Source of the DNA: Spirochaetales bacterium
GTDB taxonomy: Bacteria; Spirochaetota; Spirochaetia; SZUA-6; DRHE01
Assembly (NCBI GenBank): GCA_016930895.1
Contig: JAFGFV010000400.1
Span: 1 to 15,661 of the forward strand
Reading direction: 5' to 3'
Length of the DNA: 15,661 nt
Shown: positions 6,644 through 13,846 of the stretch, piece after piece
Layout of the letters: each line of letters starts with the position of its first letter
Numbering within the stretch: the stretch's first letter is position 1
Translations under genes and position numbers: made by a program
Notes under the pieces: generated by a model
The model's database searches: none
What the model saw: only the letters and a program-made list of their open reading frames with translations
What the model was told of the DNA's origin: nothing

Positions 6644-7711
6644 ATGGACCAAGCCGAACGCTTCTTCGAGCACTACCACCATGAGCGCAACTATGGCTGC
6701 CGCCTGCGGGAGTACGTCTACCGTGGGTTGCGCACCCTCAGCGTGGAGAACGAGCTTCTCCGGGTCACGCTGCTGCTCGACAAAGGAACGGACATCGTCG
6801 AGTTCCTCTACAAGCCCCTCGACCTGGACGTGATGTGGCATTCTCCGTTGGGAATACGCAGCGTCGGCTACACGCCGACCGTCGCCAGTCCCGCCGGCTC
6901 CTTTCTGGACTACTACGCCGGCGGTTGGCAGGAGCTGTTTCCCAACATCGGCGGCGGATGCACCTACCAGGGTGCACCCCTGGGCACGCACGGGGAGGTT
7001 TGCCTGCTGCCCTGGGAGCTGCGCGTGGAGCGTGACGAGCCCGAACAGGTATCGGTGCGCTGCCGTGTGCGCACCGTCCGCAGCCCCTATCTCCTCGAGA
7101 AGACCCTCTCCATGAAGAGCAACGACCCGACGCTGTACATCGAAGAGCGGGTAGTCAACGAAGGCCGCGTGGCGCTGCAGGCCATGTGGGGACATCACCC
7201 CGCCTTCGGACCGCTGTTTCTCGATGGGAATTGCCGCCTCCAAGTCCCGCAGGGTTGCCGGGCCCGAACTGACGACCGCGACCTGGGGCCCTGTGCTCCC
7301 TTGCCAAGAGGCGAGGAGTTCCAGTGGCCCTCCCTCACCGATGCCGAAGGGCGCGCCTGGGACCTGAGCCAGGTGCCCGCCCCCGATTCCAGGGTGTACT
7401 TCATGTTCTATCTCCACGAAATCCGCGAGGGCTGGTATTCCCTGTCCAACCCGAAGCGGGGCGTGGCCTTCGCCATGCGCTGGGATCCCAAGGTTTTTCC
7501 CGTGATTGCGGTCTGGATGCCCTGCGGGGGCGCCCTGGGCTACCCGTGGTACGGCCGCAGCTACTGCGCCGCGGTCGAGCCCTGGTCGGCGCTGCCGCCG
7601 AACCTCTGCCAAGTGGCCGAGGAGGGGCGGGGACTCCCCCTGGCTGGAGGACAGGAGATTACCACCAGGCTGGAGGCGCGGATCGCTCCCTCCGAGCCCG
7701 AGCTGCCCTGA
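6644..7711 (+). CDS. DUF4432 / aldose 1-epimerase-like protein
   Basis: Encodes 355 residues that resemble the galactose-mutarotase-like fold, closest to the DUF4432 family usually found in sugar-utilisation loci. Characteristic segments are DKGTDIVEFLYK (46-57), GGWQELFPNIGGG (93-105), THGEV (115-119), HHPAFG (184-189) and a late WYGRSYCAAVEPW with Glu312. In true mutarotases a His and a late Glu act as acid and base; His184/185 and Glu312 are the natural candidates, by analogy. No signal peptide, so it is cytoplasmic. It probably interconverts anomers or epimers of the imported sugar or a related aldose, but the family is poorly characterised. No ribosome site precedes the ATG; a possible promoter is so close that the message may be leaderless. 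It converges with the permease genes at 7769. Confidence 0.82.
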   Translation: MDQAERFFEHYHHERNYGCRLREYVYRGLRTLSVENELLRVTLLLDKGTDIVEFLYKPLDLDVMWHSPLGIRSVGYTPTVASPAGSFLDYYAGGWQELFPNIGGGCTYQGAPLGTHGEVCLLPWELRVERDEPEQVSVRCRVRTVRSPYLLEKTLSMKSNDPTLYIEERVVNEGRVALQAMWGHHPAFGPLFLDGNCRLQVPQGCRARTDDRDLGPCAPLPRGEEFQWPSLTDAEGRAWDLSQVPAPDSRVYFMFYLHEIREGWYSLSNPKRGVAFAMRWDPKVFPVIAVWMPCGGALGYPWYGRSYCAAVEPWSALPPNLCQVAEEGRGLPLAGGQEITTRLEARIAPSEPELP

Positions 7712-7768
7712 ATCGATCCCCCGCCGCCTCGCTGTGGAGTCCCGGCCCCGGGTTCGACGGCGGAGCGG

Positions 7769-8596
7769 TCAGCCCTTCAGCGCGCCCGCCGTCAGGCCCT
7801 GGACGATCTGGCGCTGGGCGAAGATGAAGGCGATAATCACCGGGATGCTGATGAGGATCAGATCGGCAAACACCAGGTTCCAGGCGGTGTAGAACTGGCC
7901 ACGGAAGAAGAAAAGGCTGAGGATCATGGTGTACTTCCTGGTTTCGCCGGCCAGGATGTAGATCGGGAAGAGAAAGTCATTCCAGATCTTCAGGATCACC
8001 CAGATGAACGTGGTCGCGAGCGCCGGGCGCAGCAGCGGGAGCGTTACCCGCGAGAAGATACCGAACGCGGATGCGCCGTCGATGATCGCCGCCTCTTCGA
8101 GATCCCGAGGGATCGTGGCCATGAAGCTCGTCAGGATGAAGATCGGCAGCGGGCAGAAGGTCGCAGCGTAGAAAAGGATCATCCCGTGGTAGGTACCCAG
8201 GAGTCCCATGTAGCGCATCAAGAGCGTCGACACGATCATCGAGGGGGGCGTGATGATCCCCATCATGAACAGGAAGAAGACGCTCCGGACCCGCTTCTCC
8301 TTGCGCCTCCCGAACACGTACGCAGCCATGGCACTGATCACCAGCACCAGGACCGTCGAGAAGCCGGTGATGATCACGCTGTTCTTGAAGGCGTTGATCA
8401 GCTTGCCCTTCACGATCACGGTCCGGTAGTTCTCCAGGATCTGCCATTTGCTCGGCAGTCGAATGGTAGGGATCGACGCCTCCTGAGCAGTCTTGAACGA
8501 GTTGATGACCATGTCCCAGAAGGGAATGACGATCAACAGGGCCAGCAGCGAGATGACCAGGTACTTCACCACCCCAAGCATCTTGCGGCGGTTCAT
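7769..8596 (-). CDS. Carbohydrate ABC transporter permease, MalG type (importer 2)
   Basis: Encodes 275 residues of a CUT1-type inner-membrane permease. Hydrophobic segments lie near residues 11-31, 73-95, 104-124, 136-158 and twice more before the end. The EAA loop is LEEAAIIDGASAFGI at 166-180, close to consensus, followed by VTLP. The C-terminus LTAGALKG is family-typical. Its ATG overlaps the stop of the upstream permease in an ATGA arrangement, which indicates translational coupling. The stop is 57 bases from that of the convergent DUF4432 gene, with no clear terminator between them. It differs clearly from the permeases of importer 1, so this is a second transporter and not a recent duplicate. 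Confidence 0.95.
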   Translation of the reverse strand: MNRRKMLGVVKYLVISLLALLIVIPFWDMVINSFKTAQEASIPTIRLPSKWQILENYRTVIVKGKLINAFKNSVIITGFSTVLVLVISAMAAYVFGRRKEKRVRSVFFLFMMGIITPPSMIVSTLLMRYMGLLGTYHGMILFYAATFCPLPIFILTSFMATIPRDLEEAAIIDGASAFGIFSRVTLPLLRPALATTFIWVILKIWNDFLFPIYILAGETRKYTMILSLFFFRGQFYTAWNLVFADLILISIPVIIAFIFAQRQIVQGLTAGALKG

Positions 8597-9486
8597 GCTT
8601 CCACCACCCTCTTGGACAGCTGGATGTAGATCGGAAAGGCGACCAACGAGATCAGGGCGATCAGCAGGATGTTCATCGCCGAGGCGTAGCCCAGCAGTCC
8701 CTGCCCGAAGGTCTGGTAGATCCAGGTGTTGAACACGTGGGTCGCCTGCCCCGGCCCTCCCTTGGTGAGCACCATGATGATGTCGAAGACCTTGAGGCTC
8801 CCGATCGTGCTGATCAGGATGTTAACCGTCAGTCCCGGAATCACCAGCGGGATGATGATGTGCCGCACCATCCCGAAGAAGCGCAGGCCGTCGATCCTGC
8901 CCGCCTCGAGGATCTCTTCCGGGATCGAATTGATCGCGGCGATGTAGATCATCATGGAGAAACCCGTCCACATCCAGGTGTTCACGACCCCGACGACGAA
9001 GATGGTGTAGCGGACGCTTCCCAGCCAGGCAACCCGCACGTCCGTCCGGAGGATGAACGACAGGAAGTTGTTGAGCAGCCCCCGAGGATGCAGGATCGTC
9101 TGAAACAGGTACCCCCAGACGATGATCGCGATGACCGCCGGGACGAAAAAGAGCCCCCGGAAGAAATCGTTGGCCCGAGTCTTTCGTTCCAGGGCCAGGG
9201 CGAGGCCGAACCCGAAGAGATTCTGAAGGAGCACCACCGTAACCGTGAAGTAGAAGGTTGTCTTGATGACCAGCAGCAGATCGCCGCTGCGCACCAGCTC
9301 CCGGAAATTCTCCAGTCCCGTAAAGTTCATGCGCGTCTGGTACGTGTTCCAGTCGGTGAAGGCCGTCCCGATGTTCAGAAAAATCGGTACCATGAAGAAC
9401 ACGCAGTAGACGACCAGTGCCGGGAGAGCAAAGCTGAACGGATGAGCCCTGTCGATGGCGTTCACGTGGCGCCTTATGGCCCTCAT
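8593..9486 (-). CDS. Carbohydrate ABC transporter permease, MalF/UgpA type (importer 2)
   Basis: Encodes 297 residues of the partner permease of importer 2. A first membrane segment covers about 18-40. Others follow near 76-98, 111-131, 161-184 and twice in the last third. The EAA loop is ILEAGRIDGLRFFGM at 192-206, followed by IIIP. I chose ATG 9486 because GAGGAGG lies 7 bases upstream; the longer open frame would run through the promoter. It is the first gene of a two-gene minus-strand operon behind a near-consensus promoter, divergent from the binding-protein gene at 9743. This divergence splits importer 2 into two transcripts that share one control region. Confidence 0.95.
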   Translation of the reverse strand: MRAIRRHVNAIDRAHPFSFALPALVVYCVFFMVPIFLNIGTAFTDWNTYQTRMNFTGLENFRELVRSGDLLLVIKTTFYFTVTVVLLQNLFGFGLALALERKTRANDFFRGLFFVPAVIAIIVWGYLFQTILHPRGLLNNFLSFILRTDVRVAWLGSVRYTIFVVGVVNTWMWTGFSMMIYIAAINSIPEEILEAGRIDGLRFFGMVRHIIIPLVIPGLTVNILISTIGSLKVFDIIMVLTKGGPGQATHVFNTWIYQTFGQGLLGYASAMNILLIALISLVAFPIYIQLSKRVVEA

Positions 9487-9516
9487 GCTGAAGCCTCCTC
9501 GATATGGAACACCTGG

Positions 9517-9545
9517 ATTGTAATCCGCCGAATTCCAGTTGACAA
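9517..9545 (-). promoter_or_regulatory. Sigma-70 promoter of the importer 2 permease operon
   Basis: On the minus strand, TTGTCA (9540-9545) is followed after 17 bases by TACAAT (9517-9522), five of six matches in each box. The expected start is near 9510, leaving a leader of about 24 bases with the GAGGAGG ribosome site. Its -35 box shares the heptamer TTGACAA/TTGTCAA with the plus-strand promoter, so the two polymerases compete for the same bases. Confidence 0.75.
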
Positions 9546-9566
9546 CCTGTTGCACCATACTATAGA
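9539..9566 (+). promoter_or_regulatory. Distal sigma-70 promoter of the importer 2 binding-protein gene
   Basis: TTGACA (9539-9544), 16 bases, then TATAGA (9561-9566). The expected start is near 9573, at the edge of the palindrome 9573-9586, leaving a structured leader of about 170 bases before the ATG at 9743. Confidence 0.65.
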
Positions 9567-9572
9567 GTTCTA

Positions 9573-9586
9573 CCTATGTACATAGG
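9573..9586. promoter_or_regulatory. Operator candidate: 14-bp perfect palindrome
   Basis: CCTATGTACATAGG is perfectly symmetric and begins at the predicted start of the distal plus-strand promoter, the position expected of a repressor site. Its sequence and TA centre differ from the operator of importer 1, which suggests a different regulator. Confidence 0.6.
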
Positions 9587-9598
9587 CGCTTGCGCCTT

Positions 9599-9656
9599 GG
9601 AGGGGCAGCCTTCAAGCCGTCGAAGCCGGAGGGGCGGCCTTCGCAGTCGACGGTTG
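9599..9656. repeat. Direct and inverted repeats in the leader of the binding-protein gene
   Basis: GGAGGGGCAGCCTTC (9599-9613) recurs as GGAGGGGCGGCCTTC (9628-9642), 14 of 15 bases alike, offset 29 bases. CCGTCGA (9617-9623) pairs with TCGACGG (9647-9653). The segment lies between the two plus-strand promoters and could fold in the longer transcript. I do not recognise a known riboswitch in it. Confidence 0.45.
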
Positions 9657-9661
9657 CGGGA

Positions 9662-9690
9662 TTGACGACGCAAGTTGCGTCGCCTATGAT
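9662..9690 (+). promoter_or_regulatory. Proximal promoter with an operator inside its spacer
   Basis: TTGACG (9662-9667), 17 bases, then TATGAT (9685-9690): five of six matches in each box with consensus spacing. CGACGCAA and TTGCGTCG (9666-9673 and 9675-9682) form a perfect 8-bp inverted repeat around one base and fill the spacer. A protein bound there would sit between -35 and -10. The predicted start is near 9697, 46 bases before the ATG. Confidence 0.7.
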
Positions 9691-9742
9691 GCAATGGTGC
9701 TTCGGGGCTGTCAAGCCGTACCAAATTGTAAGGAGGAGAATC

Positions 9743-11038
9743 ATGACCAAACTCAGCAGGTCTGCACTCGTCGTGCTCGCTCTGTTGCTGTGTCTCGGCA
9801 CGGCGACCACCTGGGCGACAGGTGCGCAGGAGGCGAGCGAAGCCAAGAAGGCGCCGGTGAACTTCATCTTTTTCGCCGACATCTTGGTGCCGCAGCTGGA
9901 GGCGATGTTCGATCGCTTCAGCGCGGACACGGGATACCCGGCCGTTCTCGAGCCGCTGCCGGGCGGACAGGACTTCTTCAACATCGTCCCGGCCCGTCTG
10001 AACTCGGGCAAGGGATCGGACATTCTGATCGCCCACGGCACGCCGCTGGAGTACCTCTTGTACAACCCGGTGGACAACTTCGTGGATCTCACGGAATACA
10101 CCAAGAAGAACATCGCCGGCATCAAGATCCCCGCGGCCATGTCCGCGGCGAACGCCGTCAACGGCAAGTCGTACGGCATCCCCTTCAGCCCCATCGTGCT
10201 GAGAGGCTACTATTACAACAAGAACATCAAGCGCGACGCGGGCATCGACCTGCCGAAGAGCGCCTCCGACTTCCTGAACGTCGTGGCGCCGAAGATCCGG
10301 GCAGCCGGCTTCGACCCGGTCTACGGCATGGGACAGGATCGGTGGGGGATCGGGATGGAGGCGGAAAACTTCGTGGCCGACGAGTTCACCCAGACCGACA
10401 TCCAGGATCGCATCAACAACAAGAAGGCAACCTTCGGGGACAGCGCCTTTCTGCGGGCCTTCAAGTATCAGAAGGCCATCAAGGACAAGGGGTACTACAA
10501 CTCCGACGTTCTGGTCGGGACCTACGACGGTGCGGTGGAGGCCATGGTCAACGGCACCGCCTTCATGACCTGTCTATCGGTCAACACCATGGCACGCTTC
10601 CCGGACGAGGCCAACGCCAACTACCTGGGCGGTCTGTTCATCTCCGAGAACGGCACCCGGGCCTACTACAGCCTCCCGCTCTACGCCTACATGGTCAAGG
10701 AGTCCGCCGGCGGTGACAACCCCGAGGGGGCCATGGCCTTCTACGAATGGTTCATGCGGGAAGACAACCTACTGGAGTACTACGCCTCGCTCAAGACCAC
10801 CAGCGCCTACATCGGCATCCAGAACGAGATGTGGCCGTACGCGGCGGACCTGAAGGCAGGCTTCGATGCTTCCAAGCCGCCCTTCACCTACACCCTGAAG
10901 GCCAGCACCAAGCAGGCGGGAACCTACTCTTCGCAGGTCGTAGCGGGGACCAAGACGCCCGAGGAGGCCTGCCAGGAGATGCAGCGTGACTTCGCGGCCA
11001 GCGCGAAGGCGGTCGGGCTGCCGGCCTATCAGAACTAG
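9743..11038 (+). CDS. Extracellular sugar-binding protein, ABC importer 2 (family 1 SBP)
   Basis: Encodes 431 residues of a periplasmic solute-binding protein. The signal peptide is MTKLSRS, a hydrophobic core, then TTWATGAQE. Cleavage is likely after Ala25, and no cysteine sits in a lipobox. The mature protein has the SBP family 1 layout: MFDRFSADTGYPAVLE, then SGKGSDILIAHGTP in the first lobe, and later MAFYEWFMREDN. ATG 9743 follows AGGAGG at 6 bases. The gene stands alone on the plus strand, divergent from its presumed permeases (8593-9486 and 7769-8596), and ends at a strong terminator. It is not closely similar to the binding protein at 4170-5444, so the two importers probably differ in ligand. 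The ligand cannot be read from the sequence. Confidence 0.94.
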   Translation: MTKLSRSALVVLALLLCLGTATTWATGAQEASEAKKAPVNFIFFADILVPQLEAMFDRFSADTGYPAVLEPLPGGQDFFNIVPARLNSGKGSDILIAHGTPLEYLLYNPVDNFVDLTEYTKKNIAGIKIPAAMSAANAVNGKSYGIPFSPIVLRGYYYNKNIKRDAGIDLPKSASDFLNVVAPKIRAAGFDPVYGMGQDRWGIGMEAENFVADEFTQTDIQDRINNKKATFGDSAFLRAFKYQKAIKDKGYYNSDVLVGTYDGAVEAMVNGTAFMTCLSVNTMARFPDEANANYLGGLFISENGTRAYYSLPLYAYMVKESAGGDNPEGAMAFYEWFMREDNLLEYYASLKTTSAYIGIQNEMWPYAADLKAGFDASKPPFTYTLKASTKQAGTYSSQVVAGTKTPEEACQEMQRDFAASAKAVGLPAYQN

Positions 11039-11083
11039 CTCCCGTGAGATAGAGACAAGTCTTCAGGAGAATCAGGAGATTCG

Positions 11084-11117
11084 GAACAGCGTCCGGGAAA
11101 CCGGACGCTGTTCTTTT
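11084..11117 (+). terminator. Intrinsic terminator of the importer 2 binding-protein gene
   Basis: GAACAGCGTCCGG (11084-11096) pairs perfectly with CCGGACGCTGTTC (11101-11113) around a GAAA tetraloop, and TTTTC follows. The 13-bp stem plus T-rich tail is a textbook rho-independent terminator for the plus strand. In the minus direction no T-run follows, so it should not by itself stop the FucI-like operon that ends at 11118. Confidence 0.93.
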
Positions 11118-12512
11118 CTACTCGTCGAACAGCTCCAGCACGACTCCTGGCAGGTATCGGGCCGCTTCGCGGATTACCTCCAGATGGCGGCCGTACGCTC
11201 CCGAGATGTGGTGCGGGTAGGGCCCGTAGACGAGCCTGCGCTCCCAGCGCTTCCAGTCCCCGACCCGCACCCAGACGTAGTTGTTCTGGTTGAAGGGCCC
11301 GGGGATCGTCCGGACCTCCCCGCAGCCGATGCGGTACTCCCCGCCGCACTCGTCGAAGCGAAGCAGGGTGAGCTCCCCTTCCTTGGCCTTCCAGTGGGAC
11401 ATGCCCGGGTACTCGCTGCGCCACAGCCAGTGCCGCCCGAGCTTCGGGCGAACGGCCGGGTCGGCCAGGGACGGCGGCCAGGAGGTGTGCCACAGGAGCA
11501 CGCCGTTCGGGTCCTCGGGGTGACGGATCGTGATGTCCGTCAGGAAGGTGGGTTCCCGGTCCAGGGCCGCGGCCTGGAGGATCACGGAGCTGATCACCCC
11601 GTGGATGTCCGTCTCGGTGCCCACGGGGATCCCCATATCGTTCAGCACCGCGTACACCCAGGCCTGATCGACGCCGAGCTCGTAGACCAGGGACTGTATG
11701 TTCTGGATCGCGATCCCCGCGAGGCCGTTGGCGCTGACGAACGCGAGGATCTCGTCGCGCAGCGCGAACAGAACGTACAGCTGCTCGTCGCTGCGAAAAC
11801 CCTCCAGATCGAAGTCCCGCTTGAGCTGCAGGGCCTCCTCCCGGTACCGCCGCTCTTGCTTCGGTACCCGTTCGCGCGTAGCCGTCACGATCCCCGCCAG
11901 ATCCCGGGGAACGATCTCCACCCCAAAGCGTTCCAGGAGCACGCTCTCGTTCACGATGGTCGTGAAGAAGAAGTCCACCCGCGGCCCGATCTGACCGATG
12001 CGCAGGCCGCGCAGAGCCCCCGCCACCGAGGCTGCCCCCATGAAACGCTGGAAACCTGCCCCGAAGGCCGGATCATCCACCGGGCAGTTCTCGATGTAGG
12101 TGAACGGTACCCCGAGCTTGCCCAGCACCTTGCTCGAGGCCAGGAGCCCGCACAGCGTGTCTCGATCCCGCGAGCCGTCGGCGCGTGGCGCGTCATCCTG
12201 GGGCCCCCACAGCAAGAAGGGCAGCCCAAGCTTCCTGCCCAGCAGGCCGACCAGCCCTTCGGTGCCGAAGTTGCAGTGCGGCGCGAACACCGCCCCCACT
12301 CCGTTGTCCTTCAAGTGCCGCACCACAGGATCAATGTCCTGCATCTTGTAGATCATCCCGTCGTCGGTGACCCCGTCGATGCCCACGTAGTCCACCCCCC
12401 AGCTCCGGAGGCGGGCCTCGATCAGTGACTTCTGCCGACGGGCGGCCTCGCGGTCGAAGATGAACTTGGATATCGGAACCAGCCCGATCTTCACGGAACC
12501 CTGCCGCGCCAT
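11118..12512 (-). CDS. L-fucose/L-arabinose isomerase-family protein (FucI-like)
   Basis: Encodes 464 residues of the fucose-isomerase-like family (COG2407 type), which interconverts aldoses and ketoses such as L-fucose and L-fuculose with a divalent metal. The N-terminal half is a Rossmann-like region, with APHCNFGTEG and LPFLLWGPQDD. The metal ligands of E. coli FucI (two acids about 24 residues apart and a late His) match Glu300 in GTETDIHG, Asp326 in FLTDI, and His434/His435 in GPYPHHISGAYG. It is shorter than FucI (591 residues), as are many uncharacterised relatives, so the true substrate may differ. ATG 12512 begins MARQGSVKIGL; a GTG at 12521 overlapping the upstream stop is possible, and neither has a strong ribosome site. 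It is the last gene of the UROD-hydrolase-isomerase operon. The 3' end abuts the opposing terminator tail. Confidence 0.85.
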   Translation of the reverse strand: MARQGSVKIGLVPISKFIFDREAARRQKSLIEARLRSWGVDYVGIDGVTDDGMIYKMQDIDPVVRHLKDNGVGAVFAPHCNFGTEGLVGLLGRKLGLPFLLWGPQDDAPRADGSRDRDTLCGLLASSKVLGKLGVPFTYIENCPVDDPAFGAGFQRFMGAASVAGALRGLRIGQIGPRVDFFFTTIVNESVLLERFGVEIVPRDLAGIVTATRERVPKQERRYREEALQLKRDFDLEGFRSDEQLYVLFALRDEILAFVSANGLAGIAIQNIQSLVYELGVDQAWVYAVLNDMGIPVGTETDIHGVISSVILQAAALDREPTFLTDITIRHPEDPNGVLLWHTSWPPSLADPAVRPKLGRHWLWRSEYPGMSHWKAKEGELTLLRFDECGGEYRIGCGEVRTIPGPFNQNNYVWVRVGDWKRWERRLVYGPYPHHISGAYGRHLEVIREAARYLPGVVLELFDE

Positions 12513-12517
12513 GGCGC

Positions 12518-13819
12518 TCACACCAGGTAACCCAGGCGCCTCATGCGCTCTTTGATCGCCTTGCTCTCGTCTTCGCTGAAGGGGTAGTCCATGGGCCGCG
12601 CATCCAGGAGCTTCGAGTTGAGGCTGCGGCGCAGCTCGACCACCTCCTGTTTCTCGCGAACCTCGTCAATGAGATCCTTCTGCTCTCCCGGGTCTTGCCG
12701 CAGGTCATAGTATTCTTCGGTGCCCCGGGTCAGGTTGCGGATCAGCTTGCAGTCGTCCGTGCGGACCGACTGGAGTGACCCCACGAGCAGGTTCGGCTCC
12801 ACATCCGTATAGTCGCTGCGGTACTCGTAGAGGTCTTCGGTATAGGCCTGCAAACCTCCAGCCTTCCCGCGCTCGACGATTGGGAGCAGGCTGATGCCGT
12901 CGAAGTCCCACGCCTCCTCAACGGAGATACCCACGTGGTCGAGCACTGTAGGCATGATGTCCACCGAGCGTACGACCCCCGGGATCCGCTTGCCCTTCGG
13001 CAGGTCGCTGTCCCGCATGATCAGAAACACGTTGATGTCATGATCGTACATGCTGCGGTGCTGCGGATACAGCAGTCCGCCGGAGCGGTGGGGAATCGGT
13101 TTGACCGGATGCTCTCCTACGCCGGTTCCGTGGTCGGAGAACAGGACCAGGAGGGTAGTGTCCCACAGCCCCAACTCGTCGAAGGTGCGGATCAAGCCGC
13201 CGATGAGCTGCTCGTCCGCCACCTTGATGCGGGCGTCCTTGTAGCGCATCTCCGACAGAACCCCTTCCTGGATGCGCCCCTTCTTGAGAAGCGGGAACTC
13301 CCCACCCTCATGGGTCTCGTAGAAGTGCCCCCAGATAAAGAATGGAGCGGACTGGTGGTTGTCCCGCAGCCACTGCAGAAAGTCGTCCACCCACCACCAG
13401 CCCTCGTAGAAGACGTCCTCGTCTTTGCCCGTAGGGTTCCAGGTGGTGTACTCCGCCTCCTTCGGCTCGAAGAAGTCGTCATAGCCCGCGTCGAACCCGT
13501 GACGCGCCCCGATCAGGCCGTTGCCCGTGAAGAAGCAGGTCTTGTAGCCGTTCTCGCGGAGGATCGCGGCGGCAGTCTTCGACTGGATTCTGCACAGGGG
13601 CTGCCGCAGGGTGTGCTTGTTCGGATACTGGGCGCAGAGCACCGAGGACAGGCACACCGGGGTCATGCAGCCCGCGGCAATCGCCTTCTCGAACACCACC
13701 CCTTCGCCGGCGATGCGATCGATGTTCTCGGTCCGCATCTTTTCATAGCCGTTGCAGCTCAGGTTGTCGTTTCTCACCTCGTCCAGGCTCACCATCACGA
13801 TGTTCTTCCGCCGCGCCAT
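12518..13819 (-). CDS. Sulfatase-like hydrolase, alkaline phosphatase superfamily (full length)
   Basis: Encodes 433 residues, paralogous to the partial gene at 1-719. The metal motifs are MVSLDEVRNDNLSCNGY (Asp13) and FSDHGTGVGEHP (Asp229-His230). The nucleophile segment is GCMTPVCLSSVL (Cys51, Thr53, Cys56). It lacks C-x-P-x-R, and Thr53 takes the nucleophile place when aligned on the following residues. The enzyme may therefore be a phosphoesterase-like or atypical sulfatase not needing formylglycine. No signal peptide is present. The C-terminal part keeps sulfatase-type features, such as YDLRQDPGEQKDL near the end. ATG 13819 follows GGAGG by 8 bases; an in-frame GTG at 13828 overlaps that site. 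It lies 27 bases after the UROD-family gene and 5 bases before the FucI-like start, so the three are probably co-transcribed. Confidence 0.9.
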   Translation of the reverse strand: MARRKNIVMVSLDEVRNDNLSCNGYEKMRTENIDRIAGEGVVFEKAIAAGCMTPVCLSSVLCAQYPNKHTLRQPLCRIQSKTAAAILRENGYKTCFFTGNGLIGARHGFDAGYDDFFEPKEAEYTTWNPTGKDEDVFYEGWWWVDDFLQWLRDNHQSAPFFIWGHFYETHEGGEFPLLKKGRIQEGVLSEMRYKDARIKVADEQLIGGLIRTFDELGLWDTTLLVLFSDHGTGVGEHPVKPIPHRSGGLLYPQHRSMYDHDINVFLIMRDSDLPKGKRIPGVVRSVDIMPTVLDHVGISVEEAWDFDGISLLPIVERGKAGGLQAYTEDLYEYRSDYTDVEPNLLVGSLQSVRTDDCKLIRNLTRGTEEYYDLRQDPGEQKDLIDEVREKQEVVELRRSLNSKLLDARPMDYPFSEDESKAIKERMRRLGYLV

Positions 13820-13846
13820 GTTGTCCACCTCCAGAATATGGGAATC

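Noticed and set aside
7721..7762. CCGCCG and CGGCGG inverted repeat between convergent genes as a bidirectional terminator
   Set aside because: The arms are short, the loop is 30 bases, and no T-run follows on either strand.
10986..12428. Long plus-strand open frame opposite the FucI-like gene
   Set aside because: It overlaps the binding-protein end and the terminator, has no ribosome site, and mirrors a gene with clear metal-site residues.
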